Of a stretch of 64,000 nt of DNA, positions 20,137 to 26,987 are shown in pieces. The position numbers and the translations under genes are program-made. The number at the start of each line of letters is the position of its first letter. The first letter of the stretch is position 1. Origin of the DNA: DAOTXN01 sp034435435 (GTDB lineage Bacteria; Chloroflexota; Anaerolineae; S140-20); the NCBI GenBank assembly GCA_034435435.1, contig DAOTXN010000033.1, positions 1-64,000 on the forward strand, written 5' to 3'. The notes under the pieces were generated by a model. That model was given only the letters and a program-made list of their open reading frames with translations, had not been told where the DNA came from and did not search any database.

Positions 20137-20592
20137 ATGGATGGGTGGTTGTTGTTCCTGCGCATTCTGTTGGCCGGGGCGCTGTATCTGTTTTTGGGCG
20201 CAATTTTGTGGTTACTATGGCGCGACCTGCACCGCCCTGCTTCAGATGCCATCTTGACGCCACGCAATTATGGACGACTGACCGTGGTCGCCACAGAAAC
20301 CAACGCCGGAGGCGCGGATGGCTCGCTGGAGATCGGCGCGAGTTTTCAGCTTCAGGCGATCAATTCATTGGGGCGGTCGGCGATTAACACCATCACGATC
20401 CCTGACGCCTACGCCTCGGCCGAGCACGCGCTGCTCATCTATCGCGGTGGTCAGTGGTGGCTAGAAGATCGCGGCAGTCGCAACGGCACGACCGTGAACA
20501 ATATCCCTATTGATGCCCCAACCGTCATCAGCGCCGGAGAAATCATCGGCATCGGGCGGGTGCAGTTAAAGCTGGAACCGGTAGATGGGTAG
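20137..20592 (+). CDS. Membrane-anchored FHA domain protein (FhaB-like)
   Basis: The 151-residue protein has one N-terminal membrane helix (LFLRILLAGALYLFLGAILWLLW) and a C-terminal FHA domain with GRSAINTITIPD, ASAEHALLIY and SRNGTTVNN, the residues that hold phosphothreonine. FHA proteins of this shape (FhaB/FipA) link Ser/Thr kinase signalling to cell division and wall synthesis in Actinobacteria. The start at ATG 20137 is a choice; a TTG at 20125 that overlaps the previous stop is in frame. It is the second gene of the FHA unit. Confidence 0.88.
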   Translation: MDGWLLFLRILLAGALYLFLGAILWLLWRDLHRPASDAILTPRNYGRLTVVATETNAGGADGSLEIGASFQLQAINSLGRSAINTITIPDAYASAEHALLIYRGGQWWLEDRGSRNGTTVNNIPIDAPTVISAGEIIGIGRVQLKLEPVDG

Positions 20593-20656
20593 GTTGGTAG
20601 ATTGGTAAATTGCTAGATTGGGGATCGACTAATCTACCAATTACCAATTTACCAAG
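20583..20656. repeat. Dispersed TTGGTAAATTGG / CCAATTTACC palindromic repeat
   Basis: Repeated words GGTAGATTGGTAAATTG on the left are mirrored by CTAATCTACCAATTACC on the right, so the segment can fold on itself. It fills the gap between the FhaB-like gene and the SDR gene; the SDR ribosome site GAGGAGA follows directly. Relatives lie at 4935-4986, 5325-5377, 36757-36790 and near 44395-44412. Confidence 0.8.
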
Positions 20657-20669
20657 AGGAGACAAAACT

Positions 20670-21461
20670 ATGGATCTTGGATTAGGGGGAAAAGTTGCTC
20701 TTGTCACAGCCGCCAGTCGGGGATTGGGCGCGGCGACGGCGCTGGCCTTTGCCCGCGAGGGCGCCCAAGTCGCTATATGTGGCCGCGATCCCGAAACGTT
20801 GGCAGTTACTGGCCGTAAAATCGCTCAGGAGACCGGCGCTCAAGTGCTCACCATCCAGGCCGACGTGAGCCAGGCCGCCGACGTGGATAGATTGGTCGCC
20901 ACGCTAGTGGACCGTTTCGGACGACTGGACGTTTTGGTGACCAACGCCGGCGGTCCGCCGCCCGGCAACTTTGCCGACGTGAGTCTGTCAGATTGGGATC
21001 GGGCCGTCGAGCTTACGTTGATGAGCGCCGTGCGCTTGTGCTACGCCGTCGTACCTGTGATGCGGCGGCAAGGCGAGGGCAGCATTCTGGCGATCACCTC
21101 GGTCAGCGTCAAGCAACCGTTGGACAATCTGTTGCTCTCCAACTCGCTGCGGCTGGCTGTGATCGGGCTGGTCAAGAGCCTCAGCAACGAATTGGCCGCC
21201 GACGGCATCCGCGTCAACGCCATCTGCCCTGGCTGGACGCGCACCGAGCGGGTCGGTCAGTTGCTGGAGGCGCGGGCAGCCAAGTCGGGCCTGTCGGTGG
21301 AGCAAGAGGCCGCCAAGATCACCGCTGCTATCCCCATGAAACGCATGGCCGATCCCGAAGAATTCGGTCGCGCCGCCGTCTTTTTGGCGTCGCCCGCCGC
21401 CAGCTACATCACCGGCGTCTCGCTGCTGGTAGATGGCGGCGCGTACAAAGGTTCGTTATAG
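20670..21461 (+). CDS. SDR-family protein lacking the catalytic Tyr and Lys
   Basis: This 263-residue Rossmann-fold protein has the cofactor loop TAASRGLGAATALAF, the strand region VTNAGGPPPGNF and the C-terminal VDGGAYKGSL, all typical of FabG-like short-chain dehydrogenases. The catalytic YxxxK is replaced: after the Ser region (ITSVSVKQPLDN) the helix reads LSNSLRLAVIG, with Ser and Arg at the expected Tyr and Lys positions. Family members with this change are usually annotated 3-oxoacyl-ACP reductases, but the chemistry must differ or be absent. A strong ribosome site (AGAGGAGA) precedes the ATG. Confidence 0.85.
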   Translation: MDLGLGGKVALVTAASRGLGAATALAFAREGAQVAICGRDPETLAVTGRKIAQETGAQVLTIQADVSQAADVDRLVATLVDRFGRLDVLVTNAGGPPPGNFADVSLSDWDRAVELTLMSAVRLCYAVVPVMRRQGEGSILAITSVSVKQPLDNLLLSNSLRLAVIGLVKSLSNELAADGIRVNAICPGWTRTERVGQLLEARAAKSGLSVEQEAAKITAAIPMKRMADPEEFGRAAVFLASPAASYITGVSLLVDGGAYKGSL

Positions 21462-21470
21462 ACAGATATC

Positions 21471-21497
21471 CTCCCGCGGGTTTCCAAACCTGCGGGA
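21471..21497. repeat. Hairpin with CCCGCGGGTTT / AAACCTGCGGG arms
   Basis: TCCCGCGGGTTT and AAACCTGCGGGA pair over 11 of 12 positions with a 2-base loop, between the SDR gene and the next membrane-protein gene. No T-run follows, so it is not a simple terminator. A related palindrome lies at the RodA-PBP junction (24826-24842). Confidence 0.7.
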
Positions 21498-21521
21498 AGA
21501 TAACCTACAAGGGGATAAACG

Positions 21522-22562
21522 ATGTCGGTAAGCAAGGCGCTGGCTGCACTTTTGGTGATCGTCTTTGTTATCTTGGGGCTGTTCATCATCCTCACGTGGT
21601 CGGTAGAGCGTGATTTGTTGAACGCCGACGTTTACGTGGAAACTCTTGATGAGGCCGGATTCTTTGAGCTGCCCTATCAATTGATACGTGAAGGCGATAT
21701 CCCCGGCGCGGGCGGCATTCTGCTGACCGAGGGGCCGCTGTCAGTCGTTTCTGGCCCCCAGTTGGAGGCTGTGGCCCGCGAGCTGGCCCCGCCCGATTGG
21801 CTGCGCGCGCAGCTAGAGAGAGGCGTCCGCGACGTGCTGGCCGTGGCCGAAGCGCCAGAGGTGGAAGAGTTGCCCGCGCTGGTTATCTCGCTCAGCGAGG
21901 TCAAGGCGCGGGCGCTGAGCGAGCCGGGCGACCGGGCGCTCAATATCGTCATCTCGGCCCTGCCCCAATGCGTGGCCGGGCAGGTTCCCCTGGACATGGC
22001 CCGCGCCGTCCCGGTGTGTGTGCCCGCCGACCTGAATGTACCGGTCTTTACCGGTGAGCTAAAAACCCTGCTCACTCCCTACGTCGAGCGCGTGCCCGAC
22101 ACTTACCGCGTACAGTGGCAACCCGAACAACAAGACGCGCTCCAGGATTTGCAGCGGGCGGGCCGCACTCTCGACCAACTGCGAGTGGCGCTGCTTTTGT
22201 TGGTCGCGCTGAGTGCGGCTTTATTAGCCCTGATTTGGCTGCTGGCGGTGCGCTCGCCCGCCGAATGGCTGCGCTGGACGGGCGCGCCGTTGCTGCTGTT
22301 GGGCGGGCTGGCGCTCGTTGCGGGGTGGCTGCCGCCGCGTCTGATCGAAACAGGCTTGGAACGCGCCGACCTGTGGTCCGAGGCCAGCGTGCCGGTCGCC
22401 GTGGGCGAGACGATGGAACAAACTGTGCTCGCGCTGACCGAAACGCTGTTTCAGCCGGCCGTGATGGTGGGCTTGCTGCTGGTCGTCGTCGGGCTGGCGC
22501 TGACGCTGGTCTCGCCGCTGTTTCCGGGGCGGCAGGCGCGTCATACCACTGCCCCGTACTGA
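21522..22562 (+). CDS. Membrane protein with a large external domain
   Basis: The 346-residue protein has an N-terminal helix (LAALLVIVFVILGLFIIL), an outside domain of about 190 residues with many acidic residues and two Cys (PQCVAG, PVCVPAD) that could form a disulfide, and three further helices near residues 220-240, 255-275 and 315-335. No family is recognised. It sits between the SDR and MTA phosphorylase genes, 14 bases before the latter, in a cluster with wall-related genes. Confidence 0.7.
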   Translation: MSVSKALAALLVIVFVILGLFIILTWSVERDLLNADVYVETLDEAGFFELPYQLIREGDIPGAGGILLTEGPLSVVSGPQLEAVARELAPPDWLRAQLERGVRDVLAVAEAPEVEELPALVISLSEVKARALSEPGDRALNIVISALPQCVAGQVPLDMARAVPVCVPADLNVPVFTGELKTLLTPYVERVPDTYRVQWQPEQQDALQDLQRAGRTLDQLRVALLLLVALSAALLALIWLLAVRSPAEWLRWTGAPLLLLGGLALVAGWLPPRLIETGLERADLWSEASVPVAVGETMEQTVLALTETLFQPAVMVGLLLVVVGLALTLVSPLFPGRQARHTTAPY

Positions 22563-22576
22563 AAGGAGTCTCCCTA

Positions 22577-23446
22577 ATGACCGAACCCGTCAAAATCGCC
22601 GTCATCGGCGGCAGCGGACTGTACCAGATGCCCGGTCTAACCGATGTGCAGGAGCGCCGGATCAGTACTCCCTTTGGCGATCCCAGTGATGCGCTCATCA
22701 TCGGCGCGCTGGCGGGTGTGCGGGTCGCCTTTTTGCCCCGCCACGCCCGCGGCCACCGATTGACTCCCAGTGAAGTGCCCTATCGGGCCAACATCTATGC
22801 CCTCAAGAGCATTGGCGTCGAGCGCATTATCTCAGTGTCGGCGTGCGGCTCGCTGCGCGAGCACCTGCACCCCGGCGAGATAGTCATCCCTGACCAGTTG
22901 GTGGATTTTACCAAAAAGCGCGAGATGACTTTTTTCGGGCGAGGACTGGCGGCCCACCTGGGCGTGGCCGATCCCTACTGCGCCGAGCTGTCGGCGATCC
23001 TGGCCGACGCCACAGCCGTTGCCGGGGGCGTGGTGCATCGGGGCGGGCGCTTCATCACCATCGAGGGTCCGCGCTTTAGCACCAAGGGCGAGAGCCATCT
23101 CTACCGCGCCTGGGGTATGGATATCATCGGCATGACCAACTGCCCCGAAGCCTTTCTGGCCCGCGAGGCCGAAATGTGCTACGCCACGATGGCCCACGTC
23201 ACCGATTACGACGTGTGGCACGCGGAAGAAGAACCGGTCAGCGTGGAGGCCCTCATCGCCACGTTGCACCGCAACACGGCCCTGGCGCAACAGGTCATCG
23301 CCAACGTCGTCAAACAATTGGCTGGGCAAGAGCGCGCCTGCGAGTGCAAAGATGCCCTGGGCGCGGCCCTCATCACCCAGCGCGACTTGATCCCGGCTGA
23401 AGAGATCGAAAAACTGGGGCCGCTTGTTAGCAAATATCTCCAATAA
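22577..23446 (+). CDS. mtnP: S-methyl-5'-thioadenosine phosphorylase
   Basis: This 289-residue enzyme cleaves methylthioadenosine with phosphate into adenine and methylthioribose-1-phosphate, the first salvage step after polyamine or ethylene-type use of SAM. It has AVIGGSGLYQMPGL, the phosphate-binding PRHARGHRLTPSEVPYRANIYALK, ISVSACGSLREHLHPGE and the substrate region IEGPRFSTKGES. The ATG at 22577 has GAAAGGAG nearby and gives the family's usual start; the open frame extends upstream into the previous gene without meaning. Purine nucleoside phosphorylase is less likely because the SEVPYRANI and ACGSL motifs fit MTAP. Confidence 0.93.
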   Translation: MTEPVKIAVIGGSGLYQMPGLTDVQERRISTPFGDPSDALIIGALAGVRVAFLPRHARGHRLTPSEVPYRANIYALKSIGVERIISVSACGSLREHLHPGEIVIPDQLVDFTKKREMTFFGRGLAAHLGVADPYCAELSAILADATAVAGGVVHRGGRFITIEGPRFSTKGESHLYRAWGMDIIGMTNCPEAFLAREAEMCYATMAHVTDYDVWHAEEEPVSVEALIATLHRNTALAQQVIANVVKQLAGQERACECKDALGAALITQRDLIPAEEIEKLGPLVSKYLQ

Positions 23447-23494
23447 GGCCATCCGTTTCTCATCTGTTGACACCCTGACTTTGGATTTGAAGAA

Positions 23495-26203
23495 TTGACC
23501 CTCAGCCAGGAAACCCGCGACTATTCTTTTGTTCGCTCACTCCTTGCCGCCTCGACCAATGGGAGCGAGCGACTGCTGTTGTCCCTGGCCGGACTGTTCG
23601 TGCTGATCGGCTCTATTACGCTGTCACTGACCGATTTGCCCCACTGGTCGGCGGTTCACTGGTCTTTGCCGGTCATCTGGCTGGTCTGCTTTGGTGTCGC
23701 TCACCTCGCCCTGTGTCGCTACGCGCCCGACCGGGACCCCTTCTTGCTCCCTCTGGCTGGGCTGCTCACCGGCTGGGGATTGCTGCTTATCGCCCGGCTG
23801 GCCGCACTCTCCTTTTTGATGCGTCAGAGCATGTGGCTGTTGGTCAGCGTGGCCGCCTTTGTGCTGATTGTCGTCCGGGCGGATGGGTTGCGTTGGCTAC
23901 GCCGCTACCGCTACACCTGGCTACTGGGCGGTCTGGCGTTGCTGGCGACGACGCTGGTGCTGGGCGCCAACCCCTCGGGTTTTGGGCCGCGCTTGTGGCT
24001 GGGTGGGCGGCTCCCGGTTCTGGGCGACGTTTACCTTCAGCCCTCCGAAATCCTCAAGCTGTTGATGGTGGCCTATCTGGCCAGCTATCTGGCCGAGAAG
24101 CGCGAGCTGGTCCTCGACGGTCCGCAGCTCGGCCGCCTGCGCCTGCCCTCGTTGCCCTATCTGGGGCCATTGCTGGTGATGTGGGGACTGGCCATGGTGC
24201 TGCTGGCCTGGCAGCAAGACCTGGGCGCGGCGCTGCTATTCTTTTTCACTTTTCTGGCCATGCTCTACCAGGCCAGCGGCGCATGGGGCTACGTGGCCGC
24301 CGGTCTGCTGATGTTTCTCGCCGCCGCTGCTGGGGCATACATCCTGCTCGACACGGTCGCGCTGCGGGTGGACATCTGGCTGAACCCGTGGGCCGACCCT
24401 GGCGGGCGCGCCTTTCAGGTCGTGCAGTCGCTCATTGCTTTTGCCAATGGCGGGCTGGCGGGGCAAGGGCTGGGCCAGGGCCGCCCGACCTACATCCCTG
24501 CCATCCACACCGATTTTCCTTTCGCCGCTATCGCCGAGGAATTTGGCCTGGTCGGCGTGGTGGGCTTGGTTGCCGTCGTGCTCATGCTGGCGATACGCGG
24601 GACGCGCATCGCGCTGCAGGCGCGCGCGCCCTTTCAGCAGTTGTTGGCCGCCGGGTTGTCTATGTGGTTGGGCCTGCAGGCCTGGACGATCATGGCCGGC
24701 AACGCCCGCCTGATTCCCCTCACCGGCGTCACTTTGCCGTTTGTCAGTTATGGCGGAAGCTCGCTGCTGGCCAGTTTCATCGGATTGGGATTGTTGACAG
24801 CGGCGTCGCGCGGCGCCAGACATGTCGGGTTTCCCAAACCCGGCGGGTCTCAAATGACCGATCCGATCCGGCGTCTGAGTTTGGGGCTATTGCTCGCCTT
24901 TGCCGGCCTGGCGCTCATCAGCGGCTATTGGACGTTAATCCGCCAAGCTGACTTGCGCGCCCGCCAAGACAACCCGCGGCTGGTCGAAGCGGAGCAGCGT
25001 GTGCGCCGGGGCCTTATTATCGACCGCAATGGCGTCGTTCTGGCCCGCTCTCAACCCGACGAGCAGGGCCTCCAGGCCCGCACCTACCTGACGCCGACGG
25101 TTCCCGCCGTCGGCTATTACAGCTTGAAGCACGGCGTCGGCGGCATCGAGGCCAGCTATGACGCCTTGTTGCGTGGCCTGGAAGGTCAGAGCCAGCCGCG
25201 CCAATTCCTGGACGAGTTGTTGCACCGCCAGCCGGATGGCCGGGATGTCATGCTCACCATTGACGCCCAGTTGCAGGGAGCAGTGGAGGCGGCCATGGCA
25301 GAACATCGGGGGGCCGTCATCGTGATGAACGTGAACAGCGGCGAAATCCTGGCCCTGGTCAGCCGGCCGACCTACGACCCCAACACGCTCGACGCCGATT
25401 GGGATCGCCTGGAAGGAGATCCCGACGCGCCGCTGCTCAACCGCGCCACCCAGGGCCTGTATCAGCCTGGCGGCGTTTTGCAGTTGGTGGTGGTCGCAGC
25501 CGCGCTCGAGGCGGACGTGACCGCATTAGATGCGCGGGTGAGTTCTCCTGCTGCGCCGCTGGCGGTGGACGCCCGCTCACTCGCTTGCGCCCGCCCGCCC
25601 GCCGGCTCCACCCTGGCCGATGCGGTGATGGCCGCTTGCCCGGCCCCGCTGGCCGACCTGGGTCAGGCTTTGGGCGCAGACGCGCTCACAATCGCATTCG
25701 AGCGTTGGGGACTGGGTGCGCCGCCGCCCCTGGAAATCCCCACCCAGGCCGGCGAAACGCAGGTGACGGATGCACGCCTGGCAGCCGTGGGGCAGGACGA
25801 GTTGACGGTGACGCCGCTGCACGTGGCCTTGATGGCCGCTGCGCTGGGCAATGAAGGCGTCATGCCGGCCCCGCGCCTGGCGCTCAGGACGGAAAACCCC
25901 GATCATACTTGGCAATCCATGCCAGCAGTAGGGCGGCCCACGTCGCTCCTGGCTCCCAACCTGGCCTTTCAACTGCGCGGACTGCTGCGGTCCTCGCCCG
26001 ATGGCGCGGTCATCGGTCACAGCAGCGTCGCGCTGGCCGGAGCCGAGCGGCCTGCCCACGCCTGGTTCATCGGCCTGGCGCCGCCCCAGACGCCGCGTTA
26101 CGCCGTAGTGGTGCTACTGGAGTACAGCGGCGACCCGGGCGTGGCTGCGGCTGAACGCATCGGGTATGCTGCGCTCCTGGCCATGCTTAATCAAACTCAA
26201 TAA
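23495..26203 (+). CDS. RodA/FtsW fused to a transpeptidase-like (PBP) domain without catalytic motifs
   Basis: Residues 1 to about 440 are a SEDS protein (FtsW/RodA) with about ten membrane helices, GFGPRLWLGG, AWQQDLGAALLFF, GQGLGQGRPTYIPAIHTDFPFAAIAEEFG and FVSYGGSSLLASF. SEDS proteins polymerise glycan strands. After a linker an in-frame Met454 opens a class B PBP-like part: a membrane helix (LLLAFAGLALISGYWTL), RGLIIDRNGVVLARS, GVGGIEASYD and a transpeptidase fold. Its motifs are changed: SxxK reads GGVLQ, SxN reads ACPAP and KTG reads LAGAE. It cannot be a normal transpeptidase. In Actinobacteria rodA and pbpA are neighbours in the same FHA cluster. The TTG start at 23495 has a weak ribosome site. 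Confidence 0.9.
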   Translation: MTLSQETRDYSFVRSLLAASTNGSERLLLSLAGLFVLIGSITLSLTDLPHWSAVHWSLPVIWLVCFGVAHLALCRYAPDRDPFLLPLAGLLTGWGLLLIARLAALSFLMRQSMWLLVSVAAFVLIVVRADGLRWLRRYRYTWLLGGLALLATTLVLGANPSGFGPRLWLGGRLPVLGDVYLQPSEILKLLMVAYLASYLAEKRELVLDGPQLGRLRLPSLPYLGPLLVMWGLAMVLLAWQQDLGAALLFFFTFLAMLYQASGAWGYVAAGLLMFLAAAAGAYILLDTVALRVDIWLNPWADPGGRAFQVVQSLIAFANGGLAGQGLGQGRPTYIPAIHTDFPFAAIAEEFGLVGVVGLVAVVLMLAIRGTRIALQARAPFQQLLAAGLSMWLGLQAWTIMAGNARLIPLTGVTLPFVSYGGSSLLASFIGLGLLTAASRGARHVGFPKPGGSQMTDPIRRLSLGLLLAFAGLALISGYWTLIRQADLRARQDNPRLVEAEQRVRRGLIIDRNGVVLARSQPDEQGLQARTYLTPTVPAVGYYSLKHGVGGIEASYDALLRGLEGQSQPRQFLDELLHRQPDGRDVMLTIDAQLQGAVEAAMAEHRGAVIVMNVNSGEILALVSRPTYDPNTLDADWDRLEGDPDAPLLNRATQGLYQPGGVLQLVVVAAALEADVTALDARVSSPAAPLAVDARSLACARPPAGSTLADAVMAACPAPLADLGQALGADALTIAFERWGLGAPPPLEIPTQAGETQVTDARLAAVGQDELTVTPLHVALMAAALGNEGVMPAPRLALRTENPDHTWQSMPAVGRPTSLLAPNLAFQLRGLLRSSPDGAVIGHSSVALAGAERPAHAWFIGLAPPQTPRYAVVVLLEYSGDPGVAAAERIGYAALLAMLNQTQ
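24826..24842. repeat. Palindrome at the RodA-PBP junction
   Basis: CGGGTTT-CCC-AAACCCG is a perfect palindrome in the linker-coding DNA, 12 bases before the in-frame ATG of the PBP part. It resembles the intergenic hairpin at 21471-21497, suggesting that the fusion reads through a former intergenic element. Confidence 0.65.
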
Positions 26204-26221
26204 ACTGACTGGCTGACAAAC

Positions 26222-26250
26222 TTGACAAGCGTATATGTTTGTTGTATACA
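26222..26250 (+). promoter_or_regulatory. Promoter of the BrnT/BrnA pair
   Basis: TTGACA (26222-26227), a 17-base spacer and TATACA (26245-26250) lie 19 bases before the BrnT start. The -10 is inside TGTATACATACA, a near-palindrome that might serve as the operator. Confidence 0.7.
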
Positions 26251-26268
26251 TACAGTCGGGTAGCAGCT

Positions 26269-26592
26269 ATGGACCAACTCGCCAGGTGTACAGGCTTTGA
26301 ATGGGACGAAGGGAACCGTGAAAAGAACTGGATTCGGCACCAAGTATCAGCAGCCGAGTGCGAGCAAGTATTCTTTAACATTCCCCTTCTGGTCGCCGAC
26401 GATGAACGACATTCGAGCATCGAGCCTCGCTACTATGTACTGGGACGGACGGATGCCGGTCGAAAGCTATTTATAGTCGTCACCATCCGCGGGGGGTTGG
26501 TCCGCGTGATCTCGGCGCGGGACATGAGCCGTCAGGAGCGCAAGGAGTATGCAGATGCGGGAAAGGGAGTTAAAGAGGATACCGAAGTTTGA
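26269..26592 (+). CDS. BrnT-family ribonuclease toxin
   Basis: This 107-residue protein has the BrnT pattern: FEWDEGNREKNWIRHQVS near the start, then RYYVLGRTDAGRKLFIVVTI, and VRVISARDMSRQERKEY at the end. BrnT is a RelE-like-fold RNase paired with BrnA. The ATG at 26269 is chosen over an in-frame start 30 bases upstream because the promoter -10 ends at 26250. It overlaps the BrnA start by 44 bases. Confidence 0.88.
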   Translation: MDQLARCTGFEWDEGNREKNWIRHQVSAAECEQVFFNIPLLVADDERHSSIEPRYYVLGRTDAGRKLFIVVTIRGGLVRVISARDMSRQERKEYADAGKGVKEDTEV

Positions 26593-26851
26593 GAGCGAAG
26601 ATGAAGAACGGGAGTTCTGGTCGGACCATGATTCAGTCGAGTATGTGGACTGGCGAGCGGCGAATGAGGCCCGGTTGGCGAAGCTGAAGCCGACGACGAG
26701 GACGATCTCTATCCGTTTGCCGGAGACGATGTTGGAGGATTTGAAAGTACTGGCGAACAAGCGGGATGTGCCATATCAATCACTGCTCAAGATGTATGTA
26801 GCAGAGCGGATTGAGGAGGAGCGGCGGTCGAGCAAGGTTGGCGCTGCCTGA
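26549..26851 (+). CDS. BrnA/CopG-like antitoxin
   Basis: This 100-residue protein starts with an acidic segment (RIPKFESEDEEREFWSDHD) that in the family contacts the toxin, and ends in a ribbon-helix-helix DNA-binding domain (RTISIRLPETMLEDLKVLANKR, then YQSLLKMYVAERI). It follows BrnT as usual for this system. A GGAG lies just before its ATG. Confidence 0.88.
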   Translation: MQMRERELKRIPKFESEDEEREFWSDHDSVEYVDWRAANEARLAKLKPTTRTISIRLPETMLEDLKVLANKRDVPYQSLLKMYVAERIEEERRSSKVGAA

Positions 26852-26853
26852 CC

Positions 26854-26887
26854 CGCGGTTGGTGCGACCCGTTTACCCGAAACCGCG
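26854..26887. repeat. Inverted repeat after the antitoxin gene
   Basis: CGCGGTT (26854-26860) pairs with AACCGCG (26881-26887) just after the BrnA stop. No T-run follows. It may be a weak terminator or transcript end structure. The rest of the gap to 26987 shows no recognisable element. Confidence 0.4.
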
Positions 26888-26987
26888 CGACGCGGGGGAT
26901 AGGTAGCAGGGGGAAGGACACCGGCAAGCCCCGAGTTTTATCTGCATAGGGAGCGGCAAAATCGCAAGCCAGGCGGGGGAGAGAAGG

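Noticed and set aside
26853..26987. Small RNA (SRP or similar) in the gap after brnA
   Set aside because: GC-rich pairs are present, but the conserved SRP tetraloop and asymmetric-loop sequence was not found; only a short inverted repeat can be supported.
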